DNA of 64,000 nucleotides from Diplonema papillatum (GCA_030068145.1 JAPJBO010000402.1:1-64000), one strand, 5' to 3'. Counted from the first letter of the stretch, positions 18,101 to 28,716 are shown. Notes: generated by a model from the letters alone, not told the origin. Program-made: numbers and translations.

Positions 18101-20058
18101 ATGACCGCTTCTTCGACGGTTCGGGGGACCTGCGTGGCCCAGCGGGCAGCCTGCGTGCCGAGGAGCCGGTGGGCGGTGGGGACGAGGTGCTCAGGGAGGG
18201 CAGGCGGGGTGGAGAGGATGCGGTCCATCGTTTTGTCCAGCCCGGTAACGGAGCACCAGGCCGCGAGCGGGTTGGTCGCGGGGGAAAACGTCGGCGCGGC
18301 GGCGGCGGCGGCCGGCGGCGGGTCGCGCAGGCCCTTCCAGTCGACGGCGAAGCTCTCGGGGCTCGCCGCGTCGAAGTTGAAGTCGCCCGCGAGCAGCAGC
18401 TGCTGCGCCGCGCGGCCGGGGCCGGTCAGCACGGCCGTCAGGTCCCGCAGCTGCAGGCTCCGCTTGCCGGCGGCGTCCGCCGCCTTGTCCGACGTCAGGT
18501 GCGTGTTCGCCACCGTCACCTGCACCACGCCCGCGAACTCCAACCCCGCGCTCCCGCAGCTGAACTCGACGATGCTCGTTTGTATGTGCGGGCTGTACAA
18601 ATGCATTTTAGCCGCAACGGGCGCGACCTTCGGCCAAAGGATCGCCGCGGGTGAAGACGATTCTCGCCCTTCGAGCCCCTGTTGCGGGCTGACAGCATAT
18701 CGGACGAGAATCATGGTCTCGGGCGCTTCTCCCGTGGACAACGCGGGGGGTGTAATGGCGTAGCTTCGCTGAATGACCGGGTGGTTGAGAAGGAACTTGA
18801 TGAACACAGTGTCGCTGGTCTCTTGAAGGCACACCACGTCGGCGGAGGCCCCGCTTATCTCCGCTACGAGCGCCTCCCAGCGCGCCTCGTGGAGCGTTTG
18901 TGTCGATGGCGTGGCGTACTTTTGAAACAGCACGTTCCACGACACGACGCGGAGGTGCTGGCTCGGAGCGGAACCGTCCGCGGCGGCGTCGCCGCCCGGC
19001 GGGACGGCGGCAGTTCGCTCGGGTCGCCCGCGGGCCTCGTCAAAAGGGAGCGGGGCTTCGGTATTTCCGTCCTGTCCGGCTTCTGTTTGCACGGCGGCAG
19101 GCTCAACATCTTTTTGCACAGCGCCAGGTTCAACATCTCTTTGCGCAGCGCCAGGTTCAACATCTCTTTGCACAGCGCCAGGTCCAACATCTCTTTGCAC
19201 AGCACCAGGTTCAACATCTCTTTGCACAGCACCAGGTTCATCTCTTTGCACAGCGCCAGGTCCAACATCTCTTTGCACAGCGCCAGGTTCAACATCTCTT
19301 TGTACGGCGCCAAGCTCAACATCACTTTGCGCAGCGCTAAGAGCAACATCTCTTTGTACGGTACCAAGTTCAACATCCCTTTGCGCATCGCCCGGTTCAA
19401 CATCTCTTTGCAGAGCGCTAAGATCAACATCTCCTTGCGGCGTGCTAGGTGCAGCATCTCTTTGCGCGGTGCAGACTTCCCTTTCGCTGCCTCCGCCTGC
19501 CCTCTGCAGCTGAGGCTGGCACGCATCGGGGGGGTGCTTTCTGCGGCAGTTTCTGGTCGACGGGTTTCGTTGGTGCGGTGCGTCGCCTGTGGGGTCGTCG
19601 GCGTGCGCAGTACCGGAGACGGCGGATGGATACGCGTGTGTGTTCGGAGGGAGGGCGGATGAGGACGGGAGCTCGACCCATCGGCCGCTGCTGTGGTAGA
19701 CGAGCAAGCGGACGGACTCAGTCCGCGGGTAGCCTCGTCTGCTCTGGCGCGGGTTGGCGCCGCAGATGCCGTGATGGGGGGTTTGAAGCGTGCCCGCGAA
19801 CAGCTCGTCCAGTCTGTCCACTCGGTTGTCCCGGTCCCAGAACACGACGCCGTCGCTGCGGTAGGCGGTGACCCGGTGCCACGGGATTGAATCGAAGTCG
19901 CTGCTGCCGCCGTGCCGCCACTTCTTCAACGGGGTCCACATCAAGCCTTGGAACCGATCCAGGTAGCCCACCTCCACAAGATCGGCGTCCACGTTCGGGT
20001 GCCATTGCACCTTCTTGTACACAACGTCGGACCGGACGAATGACGAGCTCTTGCCCAT
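15160..20058 (-). CDS. Multidomain nucleic-acid end-processing protein: MJ1316, EEP with inserted P-loop kinase, 2H phosphoesterase, PrimPol-like primase
   Basis: The first ATG is at 20058, in a GCGCACCATGG context; the frame is open to 20265 but only with a GTG. The product has 1632 residues. Numbered from that ATG: an MJ1316 (RNA cyclic-group end recognition) domain at about 12-87; a 9-residue repeat region (VQRDVEPGA) at about 195-325; and an EEP nuclease/phosphodiesterase with Asn375 (SWNVL), Glu413 (CLQET), His520 (NTHL), Asp559/Asn561 (GDFN) and Asp910-His911 (SDHYGV). A P-loop kinase (GANGSGKST 683-691, then VVVDRLHATP) sits between the last two EEP blocks. A 2H phosphoesterase follows, with motifs HAN 985-987 and HVT 1085-1087. 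The C-terminal third (about 1200-1632) resembles archaeo-eukaryotic primase/PrimPol: CYLDLD (Asp1298, Asp1300), KSGFRVFF, IVD (Asp1417) and RLFGTRK. Inferred role: healing, trimming and perhaps filling of RNA or DNA ends. No ligase domain and no clear targeting signal are seen. Confidence 0.92.
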   Translation of the reverse strand: MGKSSSFVRSDVVYKKVQWHPNVDADLVEVGYLDRFQGLMWTPLKKWRHGGSSDFDSIPWHRVTAYRSDGVVFWDRDNRVDRLDELFAGTLQTPHHGICGANPRQSRRGYPRTESVRLLVYHSSGRWVELPSSSALPPNTHAYPSAVSGTAHADDPTGDAPHQRNPSTRNCRRKHPPDACQPQLQRAGGGSEREVCTAQRDAAPSTPQGDVDLSALQRDVEPGDAQRDVELGTVQRDVALSAAQSDVELGAVQRDVEPGAVQRDVGPGAVQRDEPGAVQRDVEPGAVQRDVGPGAVQRDVEPGAAQRDVEPGAVQKDVEPAAVQTEAGQDGNTEAPLPFDEARGRPERTAAVPPGGDAAADGSAPSQHLRVVSWNVLFQKYATPSTQTLHEARWEALVAEISGASADVVCLQETSDTVFIKFLLNHPVIQRSYAITPPALSTGEAPETMILVRYAVSPQQGLEGRESSSPAAILWPKVAPVAAKMHLYSPHIQTSIVEFSCGSAGLEFAGVVQVTVANTHLTSDKAADAAGKRSLQLRDLTAVLTGPGRAAQQLLLAGDFNFDAASPESFAVDWKGLRDPPPAAAAAAPTFSPATNPLAAWCSVTGLDKTMDRILSTPPALPEHLVPTAHRLLGTQAARWATQVPRTVEEAVIAVPPVLPVVGGCESWAVAAGPGAKVVYLRGANGSGKSTVAGMLLEALAAGCIRAPDGARVAVVSNSSIHAFALDRGGAPPPGARPFALVVVDRLHATPAHVLESRELVRGLLAGSGRTDPVCVDEVVCTLACDAETCEARLAEGLVEPAHGWAEPSATAALGPKAAAVARAARVHLAPPGAFSPPAPAAVDAGGPAPDTFAACLRLLAAEGVLRPSGDRPAAAAAVAEAVFARFASAPPAAGAGADPCPFPLLPPSDHYGVLVEYAAAGRGAVCEAGLAAQQTRPKSTLSVNRLDRATALAWVPPGYGSTARRCEFARAALGAKAFKSWPPHANVVWPYLPVDAACSEPGIRLVRESLAEAGLDTPFRLTARKALKTPDESRGSASISLVPEALDPTTGELSTDPLLAAAQAVLDRIVCAVDGAPGKVHPPHVTLGKAPLDKSSTPDFDETHGLDPEFSPCGFDVVMRELCILHFDPATNRMSIALRIPLGGSSSERPAPPSFPWAPANLVEFASVSQHWPALKESDGPAAFDRLQLPSHQTPRAIMEPHPLGGRKELDLYTPGDALECFMLCAFAGLSQEKGVVEAVRLCTEAPTHISQRGARYHCPGNLTDAYLAFWCKTVSSRFSFFYLEEMRGSVFRCYLDLDVLLASGEAGEPKAFDLEASGWLPFILTFTRDFFFPETDSATLACVVTECHGPYESEALPEIKLKSGFRVFFLDLFVSYAKYKAFVLSLSEAFQARFKTYPDMPSARDPTDIMSHIVDPQAISWERGRLFGTRKQRGRNTARVYKFREAQSCSKAAGAKVSTGLTEYLASPRNLPQLLFSTTLRTWEQPPAFSNLSDAVVPSVLSPYHTAYVPDNEDPAQSLCIDLITLRKVCGTTPCAVASRASASALGLLKTVVVGFDQPPELSGAAFVSLFDLAASVNGVESDYAFPIPEGFTLGAYVVHLLRSHRGEIPREDLAAAEWSRMLVASKMYL
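19095..19460 (-). repeat. In-frame 27-bp minisatellite coding a VQRDVEPGA repeat
   Basis: About thirteen tandem units of 27 bp (plus-strand form CAGCGCCAGGTTCAACATCT plus seven bases) encode 9-residue acidic repeats between the MJ1316 and EEP domains. One unit near 19240 lacks 3 bp (QRDEPGA), so the frame is kept. It is probably a flexible linker whose length may vary between alleles. Confidence 0.88.
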
Positions 20059-22423
20059 GGTGCGCGCTTTTATTTTAGTAGTGCAAAAGGTAGCTGGTGG
20101 GGTGGTAGTTGTGCATGCACATGTGTCTGTCCCCCCCCCCCAACAGGACTCAAAATTCCCATCCAAAGGACCCACTGATGAGCTCTGACTTTGGATTGGT
20201 CTGTTCAAGAGCGAGAACCTGACACGAAGAACGAGGTGCACACAACACCGCGGTGAAAAGAACACAGGGGGCTAGTCCCTCAAGGTTTCATACCCCACTT
20301 TGGGAGCTGTATACTCCCCTTCTTACCTCTTTCTATTTTGCATCCCTTTCCTAGACAACATCTTCCTCGAAGAAGACTTGATGCTAGCATCAACCATCCA
20401 TGAGAGGCAGTGCTCTGCCTAAACAGTAAACTAATACTTTCCCCCCGACGGCGGCTATGTTCACTGAGGACGGACAACCCATCCTTTCAGACCCCCTGCT
20501 TGAACCACTGTGAGCGGCCCCTCCGCGTGGGCCCGCAACACAACTACATAGCCCGGTTTGGCTGATTCGGTACGAGCGACCAACGCCCCCAGGCCGGTCA
20601 CATTTGACGATCTACAAAGAAAAAGGGAAGAAGGCACGCATCCGCGGCAGTAATATATCCACACTCCCAAGCTGCTCCCGTGAGAGAGAAGCAAAACGCG
20701 GAGACGGGCACAAAAACGCAAAAAGAAAAAGAGACAAAGAGAAGAAGACGAAGGCAAAAAAACTGAGAGGAACGAAGGACAAGGGGCACTAGTTTGACGA
20801 ATGCTGCCAAGGGCACACGCCGACGCCTAGCAAAGCTAGCTTGAGCGCCGAGCCCATTCAAATTGGAATTCCTGTGTTTCCCGAGCGAACACCTTCGTGT
20901 CCACTCGGCGAGACACACGGGCGCATCAAGTTGGAATCTCTCTGCTAGTAAGTGGACTACTCATAGCCAGTCGCACCTCTGCGCGAAGCGAGGTTGCAGA
21001 GACTGTGCATGTATGTAGTTAACAATGGCGCCCGCGTTCGCTGCCAGAAGAAAATGGCAAATAGTAACCTTGTTTGTACTTCCCCATCGAAACCGCGTCT
21101 CTCAACACGCCCAAGTTTTACAGAAAACGTCCGGAACGCCACAACTCTTCTCCGCTGCATCTTTCGTTCTTGCGCGGGTTTGGCACGACTTTCTCTTGTC
21201 AATCCTTTACCGAGATACAGGTAGGTTCACGTCTGAGCGGGCCTCCTTCCACATGTGTTATCAGCTGGGTCCGCATTCCTGCAACACGGACGCGGTGAAA
21301 ACTCCTAATGGCGATGGGCGGCGTGGCAATCGTCCACACACCTTGACCGCTGCAGGCGATACCTCCTTCGCAATGACGAGAGAAATGCAACCACGAGGGG
21401 GGCACACCGGATGGCAGAAACGGCCAAAGGAAACAAGTGGGGGAAGGAGAGGATGCAAGCATGAAGGGGTCATATGGAGAAAAAGAGAGAGGAACAACAG
21501 GAAACGGGGTTCGGGATGGGAAGTATCACGGGCTTTGTTTTTTTCTGCCCTCTGATGGCGATGCGACGCGTTTGGGGCGGGCGTTGATCTGGTCTGTCCC
21601 GCGTGCGCACACGTTAAGGGCTCCCGGACTTGAAAATACTCGAGGGGCTGCCTTGTGCTTATTTCGACGGAGGCTGAACCCTGTTTTGAGTGACTTAACA
21701 CAGCACGCTGCCATCCGACACATTTTGATATAGACAAGCAAGCTTGTTACCATAAAACAATGCAACTACGAAGTGGGTCTTTTTTTTGTTGAACACTTCC
21801 GCCCGCCACTGCGAACCCAGATTTACCTGTGCTTCCATTTCTTCCCGAGCAGAGTCCCGGCGAGATGACGAACATCAAACTAGAACAGTCGTACTCTTTC
21901 TGCCCCATGCGCGTCTGGCGGTTTATGGCGCGTTTTGTATGAAACAGGTGCTGCAATTCAGTACCAAAACGTTGACTGCAGCAACCGCCAGGGGTGTGAT
22001 TCGGACGCACACGCAAACCGAAAAACGAAACGCCTGTCTTCGCGCCTATGGTGTTCATTCTTATTCGAAAATGCTTTTTTGCGCTGCGGAATGTCGCTTC
22101 GGATTATTTGCATTCTGTTCCGAACGTAATGCTTCTTTTTTTCGCTGTTATCCATGCCCGCTTCACCCGCCATCCCGGGGGGTAGATTCCTCGGCAGAGA
22201 GCGCGCTCTGCGAAGGACAGAAGCGGAAGACGCCGAAGTTGCTGCGCACAAGCCGGCACACGGTCCGCTGAAAGCGATCTTTCCAGCGGTCTCGCGATAT
22301 TGATGCAGACGTAGCGCTTTTTTTAGCGGCGGATTCCAACGTGCGACGCGACGCGGCGGCATGCAATTCGCGGCCGACCTGGGTTTGCCGCTCCCGCAAC
22401 GGTCACCCGGGTGGCAGAACCCC

Positions 22424-22640
22424 TTTTTAGAGTGAAAGTTCGCTTGAAACTCCGGGGCTTTAAAGTCTCCGGGTAACCTTCGTCAGTATGGGAAGATATC
22501 CTTTGCGCCCTGAGTGTCGTAAGAGTGGTTGGTTACACGGGGTAAGAATCGGTGGGTACCATGGTTGTTGGTCATTGGTGGTTTCGGCCATATCCACACA
22601 CCTTACTTAAGGTAGGCCCTCCTCAGTATGGTGCCGTAGT
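22424..22640 (+). repeat. Family F repeat (long form of family A), copy 1
   Basis: This copy is nearly identical over about 215 bp to 62781-62990. Shared landmarks are GAGTGAAAGTTCGCTTGAAA, GGGAAGATATCCTTTG, GAGTGTCGTAAGAGTGG and GTTGGTCATTGGTGGTTTCG. No coding potential was seen. Confidence 0.85.
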
Positions 22641-24489
22641 AGGTGACTGTCTGTCTTCTTGGTACCGTATGACCGTCTCTTTTCGTGATTTTTTGTGTTT
22701 CCGACGATGTGCGTCAGTCTGTTTTTGATACACAGGAACAAAATTCTCGACGAAGCTGCAAGACAAAGAACCGAAGGGATCTCTAGTGCTGTAGCTACCG
22801 AACACGTGTTGAACGGACGTGAGGTCACGGATCACACAGGTGCGGGTCTATGCCCACACGACAACGCACGCTACGCCCCCCACGCTACGTTTGAAAACAG
22901 CACGTAGAGTTCTCAGGGGAGAAAATCGCCGCCAGCGGATGCGTATTGAGAGATGCCAAAAGGAGAAGAAGAATAATAATAAAAAACAAAGAATGAAGTG
23001 CAGGTGTTCAACGAATAAATAGGGGCTTTTTCCCCTTTTACAAAGAGGAGCCTGACTTCTCAGTGGTGGAAAGACGAAGCTTGATAACAATAAAGGCGGT
23101 TGGGTGGGGATGCAAGAACGTGCTTGGGGTGGTATGTACTAATTTATTGATTGCATGCCCAAGCAGCGTTCTTGTCATCGGACCATGGGTTTTCACCCAA
23201 CTCAACTGGTGTACAAACTCAACGCGTACATGCCGTAATGGATTAATGTTGAACCGGGTAAACCTGGGACACCTCCCAAAATGGTCCTGGGTGTTCCGTA
23301 TTTTACCCGGTGAGCGTCATACTCAGCTCGACCCTTGGATGCCGCTGTCATAGGATAGGCTGCAGGACCACCACTGGTGCAGTCACTCAGGTGACTCCCA
23401 GGTTTTACCCGGTCTGTCATTTACCCGTTCCAGCTTTAGTCCAGTTCAATATTATTCCGATTACGGTAGTTTGAGTCCCTTCCCCCTCCTCTCCCGTTCC
23501 CTGGCTTTGCTTTCATTTTCGTACCCTTACTCTGAAAAGCGTGAGGGAATGTTTAGGTTTGCCCCTTTTTAGAACATACAACCCACGGGTTGCTGCTCTG
23601 CGTGAATGGAGTCAGAGGAGGGGGTCTTCCTAGAAAAGCCCCTGGTCAGCAAGAGGTACACGTGCACTAATGCCGCCACGCCCAAACGATGGTACCCACT
23701 CTTTCTGAGGGTATCTTCGTATTTAGAGTTAAAGTTCGCTTAAAATTCCGGGGTTTTAGGGTCTCCGTGTGACCGTTCATGAATGGGTTCTTTTAGAGCT
23801 ACACAGGAGCACCTACTGGAATACTACTGCACAACGGGCGGCACTGCGACTGCACTACAGCTATTGAAAAAGTTTCTTTTTCGGATTTGAAGTTCTTCGT
23901 AGCACGGTTGTATTGAAGGGAGCACTTGAACAACGGCTGCACATGAAAAGTTGAAGGAACTCCAACCAGAAAGCGCTATTACACGGGAAGTCTTCTCCCT
24001 CGTCTCCAAAGAGGTCGCTTCTCTGTCACACGCAAAGAACGAACCCGTGGGTCCTGAAGGACGAACAGTTTGGCGTCTTACGACGGTTGCTTGTTGGAAC
24101 GAGATTGCACCTCAAGAGAGTGCCCTGCTGCGAAAGGAAAACCCCGGTAGAGGAGAGAAGTCCTTTCCCGGTGCCAGGAGCGGGGGAGGAGACCCGGGCC
24201 TCTATCATAGAAGGGTTTGACTCGCAGATGACTGCGTGCGCGCGCGCACCATGTCCCGGGCTGCAGAAGCTGGAGAATGCCAGCCACGGGCTTGGCCGGC
24301 ACTTCTGAGCAACCTGCCGAAAGGGAGGAGGACGCTTTAGGGGCCAGACCGCTGTCTCTCATGCAGGGTGACGCTTGAGCGGACTCCCTGAGCCTTCGGC
24401 ATGTGGGAAACCAGTGTCAGATGCACAAAAAAAAAACGTGATCTTGAAACTGGCCCTAGCCTCAGGGGACCCAATGTTGGCACCCTACC

Positions 24490-24895
24490 TGTTTTTTTGT
24501 TTTTTTGTTTTTTTGTTTTTTTGCTGTTTTTTTGCTCTGGAGGTTTGTGTTTTTTTGCCCTGGTGGTCTGCTGGTGCACTCTTGCTGGCTCGGGTGAGCC
24601 AGGGTCTTCCACATGCAGGCCAGCGGTCTGGTGAGGTGGCATTTCGAGTACTTATCAGAAGCTTTTGAAGCAGTCTGCAGAACTATCAGGATTGTTGAGC
24701 AGTAGCTGAATGGGCTTGGCAGGCAGAATGTGAAAAGCTGGGCGTTTTTTGGTGGCCTAGGTGCAGTGTAGCAAGGTTCGGCCGGGCGTGTGCACGAGTA
24801 TTTGGGTTCACCAGGAGGGCCTTGTTTTTTTGTTTTTTTGTTTTTTTGCTGTTTTTTTGCTCCAGGATTCGTTTTTTTGCCTACATTGAGGGGAC
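24490..24895. repeat. Two copies of a (T7G)n element
   Basis: Runs of TTTTTTTG followed by GCTGTTTTTTTGCTC occur at about 24490-24560 and again at about 24825-24895, separated by unique sequence. The shared GCTGTTTTTTTGCTC end shows duplication of one element rather than independent slippage. Confidence 0.7.
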
Positions 24896-26254
24896 CCCAC
24901 GGCGCTACCGAAGTTTGTCGCTCATACCCCCAAAGCAGTGTCCACTGCTGGTCAATCGGAGGAGAGCACGTCCCATTCCGAACACGTTTTCAGCCTCAAA
25001 CTAGAGCGTTTGCGGACAAAAAAGCGACGCAGGACAAGAGGCTATGTCCACCTCGCCACAACCTTTGATCTTTGGTGGAAAGTCTGAAAGATAAAAAAGC
25101 TATTTTTACTCTTTTCGAAAAGACCGAAGTGTGTGTGTGTGCAAGTGTCGATTCCGAGGGGCGAGTATTCTTCTATTTTATTTTTTTTGTCAAGGGCTTT
25201 TCAAGGCTCCAGAAGGAAGACCGGTTTTTTGGTGCTGGCACCAGGATGCCAAAAAAAGCGGGGGGGTGGACGATTTCGGTAAAAAGCTTCTGGATAGGGA
25301 TGCTCTGCGCGCGGGGTATGCGACCTCTATACCAAACAGAAACGAGGGTCTCAGACTAAAGCATGCCGGGTGAATTTGTGGGAGCTTCAGAATAATATTA
25401 TGGGCTCTGTTCGGAGACAATTGGTCGCCCACCCACATGCGCAGCGCCATACTCTGCCAAAATCGTTTTCACCCAACACCCCGTCTTTGGCATCCTGTAT
25501 CCCTTTGCAATGCTTACAAATTATGATCCTTCGATATGCAAAGCGGGAGCCACAGTGGTATTTCGCTGTTGCGACCTCCTTTTTTGCACCCACTGCATAG
25601 AGTCAGGCTACTGTCAAACTCACAGGGTCTTGGATTGAAAGTCGTCGGGAAAGACGTCATTTTCAGTCCCTTTTGAATCTGGGGAAGGGGTGAACTTCCC
25701 TCCCCCGGCCGCCCCAAAAGAACCCGTGGTCATTTTCTCGAAGAAAAGAAGAGAGAAAAAGGCAAGGAAAGGAAATGAACGTGGTTTTGTTGACAAAGCG
25801 GTGTCGCGATTGTACCGTCGGACGCTCCCGGGCAGGCGAGTGCCCGGAGGGGTACCTAGAACATGCTGCAACACAACGCTTGCTGCTGCGGAGGACACTC
25901 TAAAGAAGCAAGAGCGCCTGCGCGTGGCCGCACGGCAAGACAGAGCATCCACGACGTCAAACAGCAGTTCTTTTCGGCTGCACACTTACGAACGTTTACT
26001 TGAACCCCGGTGAAACCACCGGGGCACTTTCGGCAAATTTTTTAGAGTTATAGTTCGCTTGAGAATCCGGAATTCTGGAGCCCAGGGTCGTCGAATGGGT
26101 TCTTTTAAAGTTCTAGCTAAACTAATACGTACTGCGTGGGGTTTCTTGTTGGTTCTAGTTGTTACAATGTTGCAAGGTTCTCGTGCACTACGCATACCAA
26201 GCTGTTTATCTTTTGATAACCCCCGCTGCCGACGTTCACTCAGAAAAAGACAGG

Positions 26255-26885
26255 CGCTTCGTTGTGTTTGTGCGTGCCGGGCGATCGTTTTCCCACTTGT
26301 ATTTACCCTGTGTATTTCCAGGTAAGGAATTCTGATCAACCACCAAAACACGCTGCCTACGTCTTTTTAGCCTGCACAATACAATGAAGGGCAACCCGCA
26401 AGATTGTAAGTTCTAAAAAAACTCGTCCTCGACGATGAAACTCTGTTCTGCCGGTGCGGCCATGAGAGCGACTGGAAAGAGAAGAGGTTCGTTTTTTTTG
26501 GAGTGAAATATATTTCATTTCGTTTTTTTAAAGTTTTTTTTTTTTTGTTGAAAATCGCTTTTCTTTTCTTGTTTTTTCTTTCACACAACGCCCCTCCCCC
26601 CCCATGTGTCTAATGGCAATGTTACCTCGATGGAAAGAGGCTAGTGATAACGGTACGGATTTTGCAGGTTCGCTTCTCGTCAAAGTGAGGGGTAGCTCGA
26701 GCGAAAGAAGAAAAAGACAGGCGCTTCGTTTTGTTTGTGCGTGCCGGTTGATCGTTTTCCCACTTGTATTTACCCTGTGTGTATTCAGGTAAGGAATTCT
26801 GATCAACCACCAAGACACGCTGCCTACGTCTTTTTAGCCTGCACAATACATTGAAGGGCAACCCACAAGATTGTTAGTACTAAAA
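26255..26885 (+). repeat. Direct pair of family B repeats
   Basis: Copies at about 26255-26410 and 26715-26885 share long blocks, including TTTACCCTGTGTATT, GGAATTCTGATCAACCACCA and AGCCTGCACAATACA. They flank about 300 bp of other sequence. Another copy is inverted at 13640-13800. Confidence 0.8.
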
Positions 26886-27344
26886 AAAGTGAAACAGAAG
26901 GAGATCTTTCGATCAAGTAAGGTGGCAATCGGAGGATTCGCCAAGCGGCCAACGCGAATGCGTCGGGAGTGATGCAGGAACGATGGTAGTCGCCCTAGAC
27001 CCCTCGACATGAAGCGATGGCCGCGGCTTTCTGCGGCAGACTTGAGGCGGCCGCAGAGTCACCGACGCCCGACCAGCTGGCGGTGGATGCGGAACATGAT
27101 GCAACAAAAGAAGTGAAGAAAAAGAAAGGGGAAAGAACACTTTGAAAAGGTTCCCGTTAGTACAAATGTACCAATGAAAAAAAAAACTACGAGGAAGGGA
27201 GAGCGTACATCTGCCTAAATCGCGGACAAAGGCACCGCGGATGGTTATGATCGGTTGTGACTAATTCGTGACACGCAGCAGCAACACTGTGGTGATACAC
27301 GGATGTGGTGACCACTTGTCAATAAGTGGTACGAACCGAACCGT

Positions 27345-27475
27345 TTGTACGTGCCGGGGGAGGATTAGCCTGTTAGTGAGTGATAGTGAGTGAATATGAT
27401 CGGTAGGCTAAACTTCTCCCAAACACGCTGCCAGCGTTCTCTTTCGTGTTTACAATTAATTGTTATTACGAAAAA
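27345..27475 (+). repeat. Family J repeat, partner of 36165-36295
   Basis: This is the near-perfect reverse complement of 36165-36295 over more than 110 bp. It includes AAACACGCTGCCAGCGTTCT and a GAGTGATAGTGAGTGAATAT block. The inverted copy lies 8.8 kb away. Confidence 0.8.
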
Positions 27476-28716
27476 AGGCAGACGCACGCACAGAGACACC
27501 GGAAAAGCGTGGCAGAGCTCTTGCGCTTTCTGTGTTGCAGGCTTTCCCTTTTCCGGTCTGCTTCTCTTCCTTCTTCCTCAGTGTTTTTCCCCCTCTTTCT
27601 TGATCCATTCTTTTCTTGACGAAGAAACCGCGGTATCCGCATGGCCGTGAGATGTGGAAACGTGCGCATACAATCGGCGCACAAACCCCGAGAAGAAAGA
27701 AAAAAAAAGAAGTGCGTTGCCTTTTGTTTTTTTAAGAGTGAAAAGTTCGCTGTTTCTTCCTTTTTTGCTGGAGGTTTGGAAGGCAAATGCGTTCGGGACG
27801 ACCAAAACCGGGGGGGCGCAAAATCGTTGGGCAATCAGTAAATGGGTGTTCACGCTTTGAAGTGTAGTGGCCATAAAGGGCTTCAATCCTACCGACCCGA
27901 TGCAAAGAACATGCCAAGGTGTTGCCTTCCTGTCAAGGGGCGATCTTGATAGAAGCCTTGCACGGTATGCCTCGCACGGAGGGTCACCTGCAACAAAATT
28001 GATCAGGTTTCCCCCAAGTCAACGGGTGAGCAAATCCAAGACCCCTCTCCCCTCCGCGGTGGGTAAATGGCCGAAATACTCGTGGAGGAGAGGCTCGGTG
28101 CTTACTGCGACGGTGGGCAAGAGGGGGCGGGGAGATGTTAAACGGGAGATGGTGCAACTACGAAGTTGTGTTGAACGCTTGCACCCGGCACTAAAGCCCG
28201 GATTACCTCCCTGTGTTTCGTGCGATAAAGCATCAGGCGATCACGCCCGAGGTCCTGCTGTTATTGCCTTCACAGGAGCCGAGCAAAGGCAGCTTACGGT
28301 TCCTTGAAAAGAGTTTTTGACGATTACTTCGCACAGAAAAGCCATCCGACTTCATCGAGCCGCCCTGGCAATAAAAAGAGAACCCAAAAGAAATTCCCGG
28401 CTGGGACGTTCCCTTTTGTTCTTTTGCTGTGGCTGTGCTGTGGGAGGTTTGGTGCTTTGCAGTCTCCGGCTAGTCTACAAGGAGTGTGGGAGGGAGAAGA
28501 GGATACGGATGCCATAATGCTTGATGTCGTCCTCATGCGCAACTACATTTACACCCTCAAAGAGAATGCGAAGGCAAGACTGCTTCTTCCGTCCGCATCT
28601 GCGCGGAGAGGGGAAAGAAGCGACAATTTCTGCGATTGGCATCATTGCGGCGGGTTTCTTTTTTTTCTCTTCTCACACGCATTGGGTTCTCCCTTTTTTT
28701 TTCTGTCACCCCGTCT

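Larger units (their letters stand above)
20059..28716. other. 8.6-kb gene-poor region rich in dispersed repeats
   Basis: No open frame with clear domains or the GC-rich codon pattern of the neighbouring genes. Content by position: inverted repeat partner at 20370-20425; family C fragments at 21640-21835; family F at 22424-22640; family G at 22740-22850; family A at 23722-23802 and 26039-26112; paired (T7G)n tracts at 24490-24560 and 24825-24895; family B direct copies at 26255-26410 and 26715-26885; family J at 27345-27475; family C fragment at 28146-28235. A weak cysteine-containing frame at 25387-25593 (minus) is described among the findings. Confidence 0.6.

Noticed and set aside
16804-18654. 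616-residue plus-strand frame
   Set aside because: It is antisense to the EEP and kinase part of the large end-processing gene, Arg/Gly/Ala-rich and without domain motifs.
20059-20265. 69-residue extension of the large end-processing protein
   Set aside because: It begins with GTG, has no ATG and no homology to MJ1316 proteins; the ATG at 20058 has a good context and starts just before the domain.
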